A stretch of DNA of 64,000 nt from Crossaster papposus (lineage: Eukaryota > Echinodermata > Asteroidea > Velatida > Solasteridae), in the NCBI GenBank assembly GCA_037893245.1, contig JBAIAA010000093.1, positions 310,001 through 374,000 of the forward strand. Direction: 5' to 3'. Position numbers and translations under genes: made by a program. Shown here piece by piece: positions 40,966 to 51,700 of the stretch; position 1 is the stretch's first letter, and the number at the start of each line of letters is the position of its first letter. The notes beneath the pieces were generated by a model. The model did not search any database and was not told where the DNA came from. It saw only the letters and a program-made list of their open reading frames with translations.

Positions 40966-40974
40966 TAGCTCGTG

Positions 40975-41250
40975 TGGCCCACTGACCTCTATACATGGAC
41001 AGATCATCCATTGTTTCATTTTGAAGTCGGCATGCAGAGAAGTGCAACATGGCGTCACTGCTGTGAGCCAATGAAATGTCCAGGTGTAGAGTTCAGTTGG
41101 TTGGTAAACCCACTGACCTCTACAACTGGACATGTCATTGGCCCACAGCAGTGACGCCATGTTGCACTTCCAGTTCGCGCCGACTTCAAGTGTTAGCACA
41201 GCAGAATATGGACAATGATCTGTCCAGGTGTTGAGGTCAGTGGTGTGGCC
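40975..41250. mobile_element. Long palindrome (foldback) between R3 copies
   Basis: Arms 40975-41098 and 41110-41250 are imperfect reverse complements of ~125 bp. Shared blocks are CCACTGACCTC, GGACAGATCAT, TTGAAGTCGGC, AAGTGCAACATGGCGTCACT and GCCAATGA. No coding capacity. Confidence 0.85.
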
Positions 41251-41496
41251 CCCTCGGCATTTCCCATTTCCAATATTTCCGGAACTATGTTCTCCCCGTG
41301 GACATTGGGATAAAATGTTGTTATGGCTTGAGAAGCGCCAAGTTGTGGCCTTTATTTACAATCGGTTGATAACGCCGCACGACGGGGTCACGTCAGAAAG
41401 TTTTTGCAAATATTTAATAAAGCTGACCAAAAAAATGTGATGTTGGTTGCAACGAGTGCATTTAATTAGAGTCGTGATTGTACGATCGAACTCATA

Positions 41497-41702
41497 TGAA
41501 GCAATATGGGACGGAGACCCCCCACCCCCCTCCTTTGTGGTGGTCATTGTGCTTGCGAAATGTTGTGGGTTTTTTTGAGGTTTTTTTGTGGTGTTTTTTT
41601 TTTGGGGGGGGGGGGAGGGGGGGGTGCGTTACGTAACAATAGTCTATGGAGTGTATGTATGGGGGACTAAGGGGGGAGTCGCTCGGTCCCATAATGTTGC
41701 TG
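41497..41702 (+). mobile_element. Hairpin element R3, copy 3 (diverged)
   Basis: Starts GAAGCAATATGGGACGGAGA and ends TCGGTCCCATAATGTTGCTGG, imperfect inverted termini. Inside are G-runs (41604-41612 and onward) and GTTACGTAAC. It has the same layout as copy 1. Confidence 0.6.
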
Positions 41703-43122
41703 GGTATAATCAAACTCGCTACCCGTAAAATTAGAAGAGCGCCCTCTCTGCAATTGAATTAAAGATGTACCGAGTGGAGTGAGGGTTTTTTTGGTAAAAA
41801 AGTGAAAAACAATCAAACCGTGGCTGACACCAGGGGCGACTCTAACTTTTTTTTTTTTTTTGGGGGGGGGGACCATTTTGGCTTCTTCTGCAATTTGAGG
41901 CATCTTTTGGCATCTCCCCAACACTAAACTAGACTATGAACTTAAAAAACAAAATAAAAGTAGGCTTACTATTTCGGGTTCGTGTGAGGGCCGGTTGATA
42001 TGAGCTTGAATCCAGAGGCTCAGACACCGAGGTATTATACGGCGAAGGAGCGGAGTTAGAGAGAAACTGGAAGGAAACAGTCAAAATAGACCAATTAACT
42101 TGCCGCTTTTTATGTTTAAAAACTTAAAATAAATATTGATTGAATTCACATCACTCCAACGCAAACTTCTTGAGTCTGTTCCATTGTCGGTTGCTTTCAT
42201 TGTCGGTTGCATTATGCAAGGAGTCTGCAGGTTCGGGTATAATAGTACAAATCTGTATATACGCTGGGGACTGGGACAAAATCCACATAAATCGACAGTG
42301 ATGGTATTGGTGCTTTTAAGCTGAACTCCATTAAAGTTCAAGTTTAGTAAAAACAAAAAGTGGAATGGAACTCTTATCAGGACATTTTCTGCAATGCTCT
42401 TGCGTTTGTTAATCTTGTCTGCCTTTTTGTTGGTTTAGTGTGCTGATAAAGTGTACATTTGAAGTGCTTTTGAAATTCACCGACGACGTTTATTTAGTAA
42501 AACTGACAGGTCTGCGTCAGCCTGAGCTCAAGCTCTTTGCCGCCAAAAGCTGAGGCATCTCTGGGCAGACAATCAAGGCAGCAGGCCGATCACCGTCTTA
42601 AATATCCTTGAACTTCAGATTACATTGAAGAGACTACGTATGCGTATGATCGGGACGGTGGAATTTGGGTCACTAAACACATTGGAGGAATATTCATTAG
42701 TACCTTATCTCGGTTGTACACTCCCCCAGTGTTTACCGCGAAAAAAATTCTTTCACAAACTTTCTACACTGTAAAAAGTTGGGTAAACATAATTGGGCAC
42801 TGTTGTTCTGCCCAATATTAGTAAATTTCAGGTAAACATTGACTATAACTTTGGGAAATAATTTCAATTTATAGGCTGTCTAAAGAGTCATCAATGGGAA
42901 AACAATAGGATTGGCCTTTGATAAATTTTAAATCGTTTGCTATAATCATTGTCCGTTATATTTTTTTCCAGGAGAGCACATAAACATTGCCACCCAAATG
43001 AATCATCTTGTGTGTACTGCTGACTCCGATGGAAAATGGCGACACCGCAGTATTGTCGGGAAATACATTTTCACATCCGAAGTTCCCCCGGCCGACGGAA
43101 ATGTCCCGTTAGTATGTGTGGA

Positions 43123-43362
43123 TATAGACGATGTGCCCTCTGACGTCACGTGTTTACATCTGTATTCAAATGTGCCCGGCAGTGGTGCGCACCCATCGTG
43201 TTTTAATGTGCTTAAAGAGTGACGTCGCATGTCAGATCGCCTTTGAATTATGTGACCTCTGATGTCATCTCTAGTCCTAACCAAATTTATGTAAAACACG
43301 ATGCGTGCGCATATTGACGGGCACATTTAAATACAGATGTAAACAGAGGCACATCGTCTATA
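43123..43362. mobile_element. Foldback element with ~75-bp arms
   Basis: TATAGACGATGTGCC at 43124 and its reverse complement GGCACATCGTCTATA at 43348-43362 begin arms that also share GTTTACATCTGTATT, AAATGTGCCC and CATCGTGTTTTA. The left arm has a 10-base insertion containing TGACGTCACG. The frame at 42998-43222 crosses the left arm and is not credible as a gene. Confidence 0.8.
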
Positions 43363-44267
43363 AGAAGACGACAGCAAAAATGTCCTCTTGGGATCCAAGC
43401 CCTGTGACGTCACCAATCACAGCCCGTGATGTCGTGCTGCCGTGTATGCACTTTGTAATATTTGAAGATACAGCCAAGCAGGGCAACCAAGCATTTATTT
43501 TTGTATCACCGTTTTTAGTTCCGACGAGGATCTGTAATGCAAAATGTGTTGTAATAAACACGAGAAATTTGCTAAAACTTGAGACAGTTTACCTATTCCT
43601 ATTGGCCGAAAGTTCGTCACATGACCGGTATTAAACGGATGATAAAACACCGGAGTCGGGGCCGGTATCAAAGTACGTATAGAGTGCATCGCGCAGTTCA
43701 TACGCGGGACGCGCGCGTTAGGGCGCCAATGCCCACACTAGGGAGTTGGTCTATCTTCCAGACCACCGATCACGCGAACGAGGAACATACCATAATTGTT
43801 TCACAATATGACAATGTATGAAGTATAATTCTTCAACAAAAGCGTTGAAAACTTATGCTTTTCAACTTTGTGTTGATGTATTTTACCGAAACTTAATATG
43901 AATGAGAATAAATGTGGTTGGTCGGTATGAGCCTAGACATCGCAATCAAGTTCGGATCGGGCACCGAAGGCATTAACGCGTCCTGAAACATACGTATACG
44001 TTTAATACCTGCCAATCACATGTTTATTCTCGTATTAACAGTGACTCATTGAAAAGATATTAGTACATGTAATTTAAATGATGATCAGTTGTTTTTCATT
44101 AACAAAGAAAAACAACCGTTCGGCAAGTTTCTAAGTAAATGCAACTTTCCCCCGTATCCCCGTACAACTGGTTAACACATCTGATTCAAAATCTGATTCA
44201 CTAAAAGATTTTAAATACCAAATCTTTCAAATAATTTTTTTTTTTTCAGGTAAAGAATATATGCAAG

Positions 44268-44494
44268 TACGGAGCCCCTAAAGGGACATATGACGAATAC
44301 AAATCACTGTGACGAAATAATTTGAGTTTTTATTTCGTGCGCTCGAAATCATTTCGCGCCCACGAAATCATTTCGTGCACTCGAAATAACTTATTTCGTG
44401 AGCTCGAAATGATTTCGTGCACTCGAAATAAAAAACTCAAATTATTTCGTCACAGTGATTTGTATTCGTCATATGTCCCTTTAGGGGCTCCGTA
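44268..44494. mobile_element. MITE with ~70-bp near-perfect terminal inverted repeats and target duplication
   Basis: It begins TACGGAGCCCCTAAAGGGAC and ends with the exact complement GTCCCTTTAGGGGCTCCGTA. The arms stay complementary for ~70 bases through ATTTCGTC/GACGAAAT. The centre repeats TTTCGTGC-CTCGAAAT motifs. Direct repeats TGCAAG flank it at 44262-44267 and 44495-44500; the repeat can be read as 8 bases (TATGCAAG) if the terminal TA is counted as target. Little divergence suggests recent insertion. Confidence 0.92.
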
Positions 44495-45393
44495 TGCAAG
44501 AGGTAAACTTTGATAAACATTATTTTAAATAAAATTAATATCTTGTATTTTTCTACTTTCTGGCACACGTGGTAGGCTAATAGTTAGTTGAAAATTTATT
44601 AATTATAACAAGAAATATTCACCAGATGTAGCCAAAAGCAGTGCCATGGCATAGTACGCATAGTGTGAAAAAGTTCACTTCTTTTGGAGCCCAATTTTCT
44701 ATGTTGGTATTTTGATAGGGACGGTCATCACAACAAAATTCCAGAAAACCTTGGCGGTAAGGCTTAAGTAAACAATAACGACACAATACCAACATTCCGT
44801 TCAGGTTTCTGGGCATGTCACTGTTACTTTTGCAAACATAATACTTATAATTTTGCATTAGAAATAGAAGTTGTGTTGATTAGAATATACATGAACAACT
44901 CTAACTTTCGGAGTCGAGTATGAGCCAACAGATAACAGGGCCTACATCGAACATGTGCAACAACTTCACATCGAACGCATTAACACGAAACGTCTCGTCA
45001 AATAAAACCTCTTGATATTAGACTATTATCAAGTTCGATTGGTATTCAAAATAGAGACGTCTAGAAAGACGTGGGTGCAAAAGACGACAACAAGCCACCC
45101 GAAGAGTTTACCACCGCAAAACAGTTGGAAGTTTCCTGTTACGACATTAGGGTTACCCTGAAGTTGAACTGTGGTACAAAACTGGCAATAAATCGGAGGA
45201 CTTAGGTGATCAAAACTTTGGTTTTTCTGAGAACAAAGTCTGCAGGAGTTCAGCAACATTATGCGACTCCCGGTTGAATGCATTGCATGCGTGTACATGC
45301 AGCAGCTATGAACACGTACTGTACATGTACACAATGCATTGTACACTACACCATACACGTTCACAAGCGCTGAACTTTGGATCTAGAGTCGCC

Positions 45394-45403
45394 AATAAAT
45401 AAA
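45394..45403 (+). promoter_or_regulatory. Possible TATA-like box before the small MYPT-like gene
   Basis: AATAAATAAA lies 43-52 bases before the ATG, next to a GCCAAT word. It would leave a very short leader. Weak evidence; many animal promoters lack TATA. Confidence 0.2.
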
Positions 45404-45445
45404 CTAGTGAGAGAGTGAGACCGAGTGAAAAACTTTTGCGACAAA

Positions 45446-45784
45446 ATGGCGGATTACAGAGCCAGAAGGCGTGGTAGGGGTAGCCCCGACAATGGGGAAG
45501 CAGACGATATAGACACGTCGCCTGGGTCTTCGTCCAAGTTGGAAGTAGCTGGCGAGAGCAGGGTGGCTGCCCGGCGGAGGGAGCGAGCAGCAGCCGCTGG
45601 GAAAGACGCCAGTTCGCCCGGGGAAGCTGATGATGTAGACAGCCGCGGTGCGGCTGGTGCGGCCGCTGGTGGTGGAGGCCGGAGATTGAAGGACAAGAAA
45701 GACACCGAAACATCCAAAGCCAGCAGGTTTTCTCACAGGAAAACCCGAGAAAAAAGACGGGGCACGGGAGTGGTTGTGCTACAG
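45446..45784 (+). CDS. Small MYPT-like gene, exon 1
   Basis: 113 codons, phase 0 out, donor gtgtgt. MADYRARRRGRGSPDNGEAD starts an Arg/Ala/Gly-rich region, clearly GC-richer than its surroundings. Two imperfect copies of (S)PGEADD(I/V)D lie around residues 15-23 and 63-71. The exon ends KTREKRRGTGVVVLQ. The open frame continues upstream to a GTG at 45425, but the ATG context and the protein make 45446 the likely start. Confidence 0.85.
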
Positions 45785-48700
45785 GTGTGTATAGAAACCA
45801 ATCCAAATCAAAATTTCCAATAATATGCCGCAGTCATCATGGTCAAATAAGGAAGAGGTGTTTTTTTTTTGGGGGGGGGGGGGGGGGCGGAGTTGTTTTA
45901 AGACTTATTAAATTAAATGCTTCCAGAAAATACATTAAACGGTAAAGGAAAAGTGTTTGGTAAAATAGTACGGGTTATTTCATTTTACCTGTAAAGTTAC
46001 AATTTAAACTTTTTGTCTAAAAATCTACTAGTTTGCCATAAAACGGAACCAGCATGAACATGGTTGTCATATTCTAGAAGTATGTAAAACCGGAAGAGTC
46101 TGCGTCAAGTCTAGTCTCGGCCCTTTCCTCTTCCCTGTGACTTCCTTGATTGTGAGTCACTCCTACCTTGTATTTGGGTCTAGGACAAGATGTGACAGGG
46201 GACCTTTCCTGTTTAGGATAGACACAAAGCCTGGGGAGCAGAAAGTTTTCTTGTGTCCAAATTCTTGTGTTTTTTATTTCAATCCTGCCATTTGCCATAA
46301 TACGGGTACCTTCCTTAAAGGTTCATTTTAAAGGACATCATTTTGCCGATATCTAAAAAAAAATTACTGCTGAATTATTAAGAAATATCTTGCATATTTG
46401 AAAGTAAATAATGATTGTAGGCATCCAGCAAAATGATTGCGCTAAATATCCTGTAATTGTAACAAAAAATTGAATTTTATTAAGAAAATTAATAATCGCC
46501 GGGCGGTGATCGCGATTTAAAAAAACAAAAAAACAAGAACAACTGCCCTACGCCTGTTGGAAACAAATGCCGTTTTTTCTTGCTTTTTCTTGGCATCCAT
46601 GATTCTACCTTTGAATAATTCTACAAAATCTCACCAACCCACCTGATGAATTGAAGGATGTGGGTAAATATGTGTAAGCTTGCTATAAGAAATTGCACCG
46701 AAACAAGGAGGTCAGTTAACTCCATGCTTCAAGAAGACAATGGGTTGCCTTTTGTTTTTCCCCAGACTGATATGATTTGGCTTTCAGAAAATGTGTAGAT
46801 ATATTTGGGAAGTAGACGAAGTGTGACCATCCACCACAAAGGAGAGTCTGTAAAGTTGAATTTTACACTTCTTGAGGTAGATGTAAATTTGGAAAGACTT
46901 CTAAATTTACATTAACCAAACATTATTTTAGTTAACATTTTGACTTTACAGCCCCGTTGTGGCGGATACTCACAATTGTAGGTTTAGAGCAGATTTTGTA
47001 ATATAAAAAAGGAATCTCTCCTCCCTTTTGAGCCATTGTATGTAAACCAACCCCTGCCCATGCAGGCAGTATTCAAAGTTCCGCTTTATTAGGAACAGAT
47101 TTGTCCCATTGAATGCAACAAGGCATTTAATGACATGTCCACACAGTCTAGTATTGTGATTGGTTTCAATTGAAGCTGTAAACATAGTAACAAAAACTTT
47201 CAAGGATTAGAGCTATATGGGTAAATCTTGGGATGATGTGTTATGCACAGGTTAGTGTCAGGGGTGTAAAAGCATAGAGAAGGGACCCATGGATAAAAGT
47301 TAGGGTTAGGGTCAGGGTTAGGGAGTGTAAAGAGGAATGGGCCTCCTCATTGAGGGTTAGGGGTGTAAACAGTATGGTTAGGGTTAGGGTCAGGGTTATA
47401 TGTAGGGGGGTGTAAAGAGGGATAGGCCTCCCCTTGAGGGTCAGGGTTAGGGGGTGTAGAGAGGGCCCGGCCTCTTCATTTAGTGTTATGGTTAGGGGTT
47501 GGGGTTAGGGTTAGGGTTATTAGTGTAAAGAAGGATGGGCCTCCTCATCGAGGGTTAGGGGTGTAAACAGTATGGTTAGGGTTATAGGGGGGTGTAGAGA
47601 GGGATGGGCCTCCTCATTTAGGGTTAGGGTTAGGGTTAGGGGGTGTAGAGAGGGATGGGCCTCCTCATTTAGTGCTAGAGTTAGGGGTGTAAACGTTAGG
47701 ATCAGAGTTAGGATCAGAGTTAGTGTATAAAGAGGGATGGGTCTCCTCATTGAGGGGTTTTGGCAGATTGGCTTCACTAGTATTACATTTTTACTATTTG
47801 TTTTCTATACCCATGTACATCCATGTAGGATGACACCTTACTAAATCCATGCATCCTTCTGCATGAATTTCATCTATAACTTATTACTATAATTTTTTTG
47901 TTGGTGGTTAGATGTCAACATAAGCAGAATTTGTCAAGATTTGCAAAAAGAAAACAGACGGGTAGGGCATGTGTGTGCAAACATTACATACTGTCACAAG
48001 CAGAGACTAGACCAAGCATACAGTGCACTGCTGTGCTGGTATACGTGTGCAGCTTGATTTTACTCCATTTAAGGAAACAACTCAAAAGAGGACCTTCACA
48101 ATAGAAGGCAATAGTTATTCCTGACAAAAGGTTTGCATATTTAGAGAACAAAAGCTACAGTACAGTCAGGGACATTGTTGCCATTAAGTCGAAAGAGCAA
48201 ATTCCAAAGATCCGGGTTGTGTATCATATGGAATGTTGCATGCATAAAAACTTTTTTTTTAATCAAAGTTGTTTCAAGTTGGAGTTTATAAACGTTTTTT
48301 GTTTTCACCATGCACCTGCCATTACTCATCACTTATGATTGGCTGCTGGTGTACCACAAAGAATTGACATTAATTGGAACTACATTACAAGTGCATGTAG
48401 GGTACTATGTAAACATCATTCATATTTATTCCAAAGTTTGGCACATATTCGTTCCAAAAAACTCTGCACCATAAACAATGAACACTATTCATAAATTTAT
48501 CTTGGTCCAAAACAGGACAGCATGAACAATCCTAATGTGTGTGGCGAATCCTTTCTCTTTTTTCTTTCATTTTCTCCCCTTTGAAAATTGTCACTGCTTG
48601 TAAACAGACTATGAATACATTCAGTAACTAGCCAGAGAGGCTTTTGAGTAAATATGCTGACTGGCTTGTCAAAGGAAAATGTCCTTGGAAGTAAATCCTA

Positions 48701-51700
48701 TAGTGACACTGATACAAAGTACCAGTACTTATGGTTAGGCTCTGCTCTGGGAAGGTTAAAGCTAATGCACCTAATGCACAGTTCCAGGATTAATACAGTA
48801 TTCATAAAGACCTAAGACATGCAGTATACCCATCCATTGGTCGAGAGCCCGTTATGTGGCTGGTTTTAAACGAATGATAAAGACGTGGCTGGCTCTGGCT
48901 GGCAGGTTTTAAACACTTTTCCAGTTTCACATGAAATTTGGCCCACCTTGGCTTAAAATCTAGTTGTTTTCAACCGCTCGGTCATAACACGCTAAACAAA
49001 GGTTTTAATTTACTAATAAACTGTAGAAGACCATGTTTCACATACATGTAATGCTTCAGGACCAAATCTGTTTTTTAATTTAATGTGCACATGTGCATTC
49101 CTAAAACCTCACCTTGTCTCCATTATTTAGAGAGACTAATGGCACATTCTTTTGACTAGGATTTTCTTAATAGCGATGATGTTTGTTTTCCCCATTAACT
49201 AACAGGATGAAGATACTGCTAATGCTACAGCCAATGTCAAAAGCAACACAGATTACAATGAGGACATTGCAAAAAAAGCAGACGATCACAATGGAACAAC
49301 TAATTCTTATGAGGTAGGTTAAAATCAAAGTCAAACATTGTTTTTTTCTGTACTTTTAGACAAAATTATTCACAAGTAAAGTTTGTTTAACCCTAACCCT
49401 CCCAAATCCTCCAAATTCCTCATTGCAAAATGCAGGATTTTGCAGGATTGAGGTCACTTGGAGTTTGATGCATTGCAGGATTTTGCAGGATTGAGGTTAC
49501 TTGGGGTTTTACCCCTGCAGGAATATGGAGGATTCAGGTTATCAGGCTGAATGTGACACACAAGGATTTTGCAGGATTGAGGTCACTTGGAGTTTGATGC
49601 ATCGCAGGATTTTGCAGGATTGAGGTTACTTGGGTTTTTACTGACTGCAGCCAGGGCAAGACTGCAGGATTTTGCAGGATACAGGCTGTATGGTCACCAG
49701 TGACCAATATTGGAGGATTTTGCAGGATTCAGGTTACTTGGAGTTTTAACAATTTAGGAATTGGAGGATTTTGCAGGATTCAGGTTATGTGTAAGTAAAA
49801 ATGGGTAGGGAGTTAGGGTTAACTAACTGCATGTCACATGGTTAGAAAGATCAACACAAATCTGTTGACTCATCAGTACTCAACCAATTCTAAAACTGGT
49901 TGTCCAACTCGTCCAAATTATTGCTGGACATTGTAACAGTTTCCAGTTTTAAAAAAAGGAAATGGAATTTTGAAGTGAAATTTACTAGCTATAATGTTGC
50001 CCCATGGATGACCAATATTGCTAAACATTGCCGAAAAATAAAATATGTCTGATATACTGTTTGTAACCATTACAAACTGCTGTACATGTTCTTGTGTAAA
50101 ATTTATAACAGAGAGCAAATTTATAAAAGTGATTTCGAGCTGATCATCGACAGAATGTTTTTACCGTATGCTTGGATAGTCTCAGGAGTGGGAAAGTGAT
50201 ATTCAACTGGTCGTGGCATTTGAAGATTTGCTGTAGGCTTAAAAGTCTAGCCTCATGTAAACCATGTAAAAGTGTACGGCATACTGTACGGCTACTGAAA
50301 AAATTGTTCATGCCCTTGTTTCTTCCCGTTTAGATTTTTGTAATTCACTTCTTCACCAACTACCTAAAACTCAAATAGCTCGTCTGCAAAAATTGCAAAA
50401 TACAGCAGCTCGTATCATTACACTTACAAAACGTAGAACCCACATTACACCTGTTCTGCACTCTCTCCATTGGCTACCTGTTCATTTCCGTATTGTGTTT
50501 AAATTACTTTTACTTGAGTTTCATTGTATTCATGGTTCAGCTCCAACATATAATACTGATTTGATTGTGCATTATAATCCTCCTAGGCGCCTTCGTTCTT
50601 CAAATACTACCTTACTTGTTGTTCCTAAGTGTAATAATTCATGGGGTGATCGGTCATTCGCACATGCTGGTCCCTCACTCTGGAATAAGCTGCCACAGGA
50701 TATCCGCAGTATTTCCTCTGTTCAAAATTTCAAAATTGCTCTCAAAACTCACCTGTTCGAACTAGCTTTCATGTAAATCCAGACTTGTCGTTATGTTTGT
50801 CTTTTGTTTTTGTTTTTTCCTTCTTGCGCCTTGAGCATCTTATTAGATGGAATGGCGCATTATAAATACTCGTTATTATTATTATTATTATTATTATTAC
50901 CAGTACATGGTTATTTGATCTGAAAGGTGTACACGTGTACATGATCTATAATTGGACATCATGGCCAGGGTTTTTCGTTAACTTTTTTGTCAGCCAGTCA
51001 GATCGAGTGAAACAGGCTCTTTATAACTAATAACTAATCAGGCTTTTTCACTATTCCGCATTAAAGTTGCATGTCTGATGATCACAATAATTTGACCCAC
51101 CAGGCGGACTAACTCAGGGGATGGTTTTGACTATAGTCTGCTACCTCTTCAATTTTACTGGCATTTTGCTGGCAGACTAACGGATTACCACTAAGGTTTA
51201 CCCGGATTTAAACATGTATGCCTAGAAATTGAGTAGTTCGAAAAGATGGTTATAATGACGGATTGAATTGTACAAGCTGCATATGGCCCAGGGGGTTTAT
51301 TCACAACTTATTCAACATCTAAGATCCTGCTTCACAAAATGACAAGAGTAGCGGTGATCTGGAGGTACAGGCATTCCGGGCATTCAATAGTGTTATATTT
51401 TGATTTGTTGTCAATTAAGGAAGGTTCATAATGGCAAAGGTTCTTGGACATTGGGGGTAAGGGTTAAATAATTCACGATAAATGGGCTCTTCATAAATTT
51501 GGTTTTAAATATATATCCTGATTTGAGTATGGTTATAAATTTATATAAAACTGACAATTGTTTATAAATAGTTTTTGAAACCCCATCAAGATTGTTCTGG
51601 GCAGTTGCCCTGAATGCACTGGGCTGACAACGGGCGAATAATTTCCATCAACCAGCCCAACTGACCAAAGAATTTTTTGTTCAATAACAGCTGGTGGGTA

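Larger units (their letters stand above)
45785..49205. other. Intron 1 of the small MYPT-like gene
   Basis: Contains a G-run (~45869-45886), an R1 element (46316-46605) and the TTAGGG minisatellite (47299-47758). No exon recognised in the remainder. Confidence 0.6.

Noticed and set aside
42998-43222. 74-codon + strand frame near 43 kb
   Set aside because: It runs into the left arm of a foldback element and has no recognised similarity.
45306-45806. Minus-strand frames of 110-166 codons over exon 1 of the small gene
   Set aside because: Antisense shadows of a GC-rich coding exon whose + strand frame has a start, a donor and MYPT similarity.
47520-47777. Minus-strand frame with repeated NEEAHPSLH
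   Set aside because: By-product of the TTAGGG-containing minisatellite.
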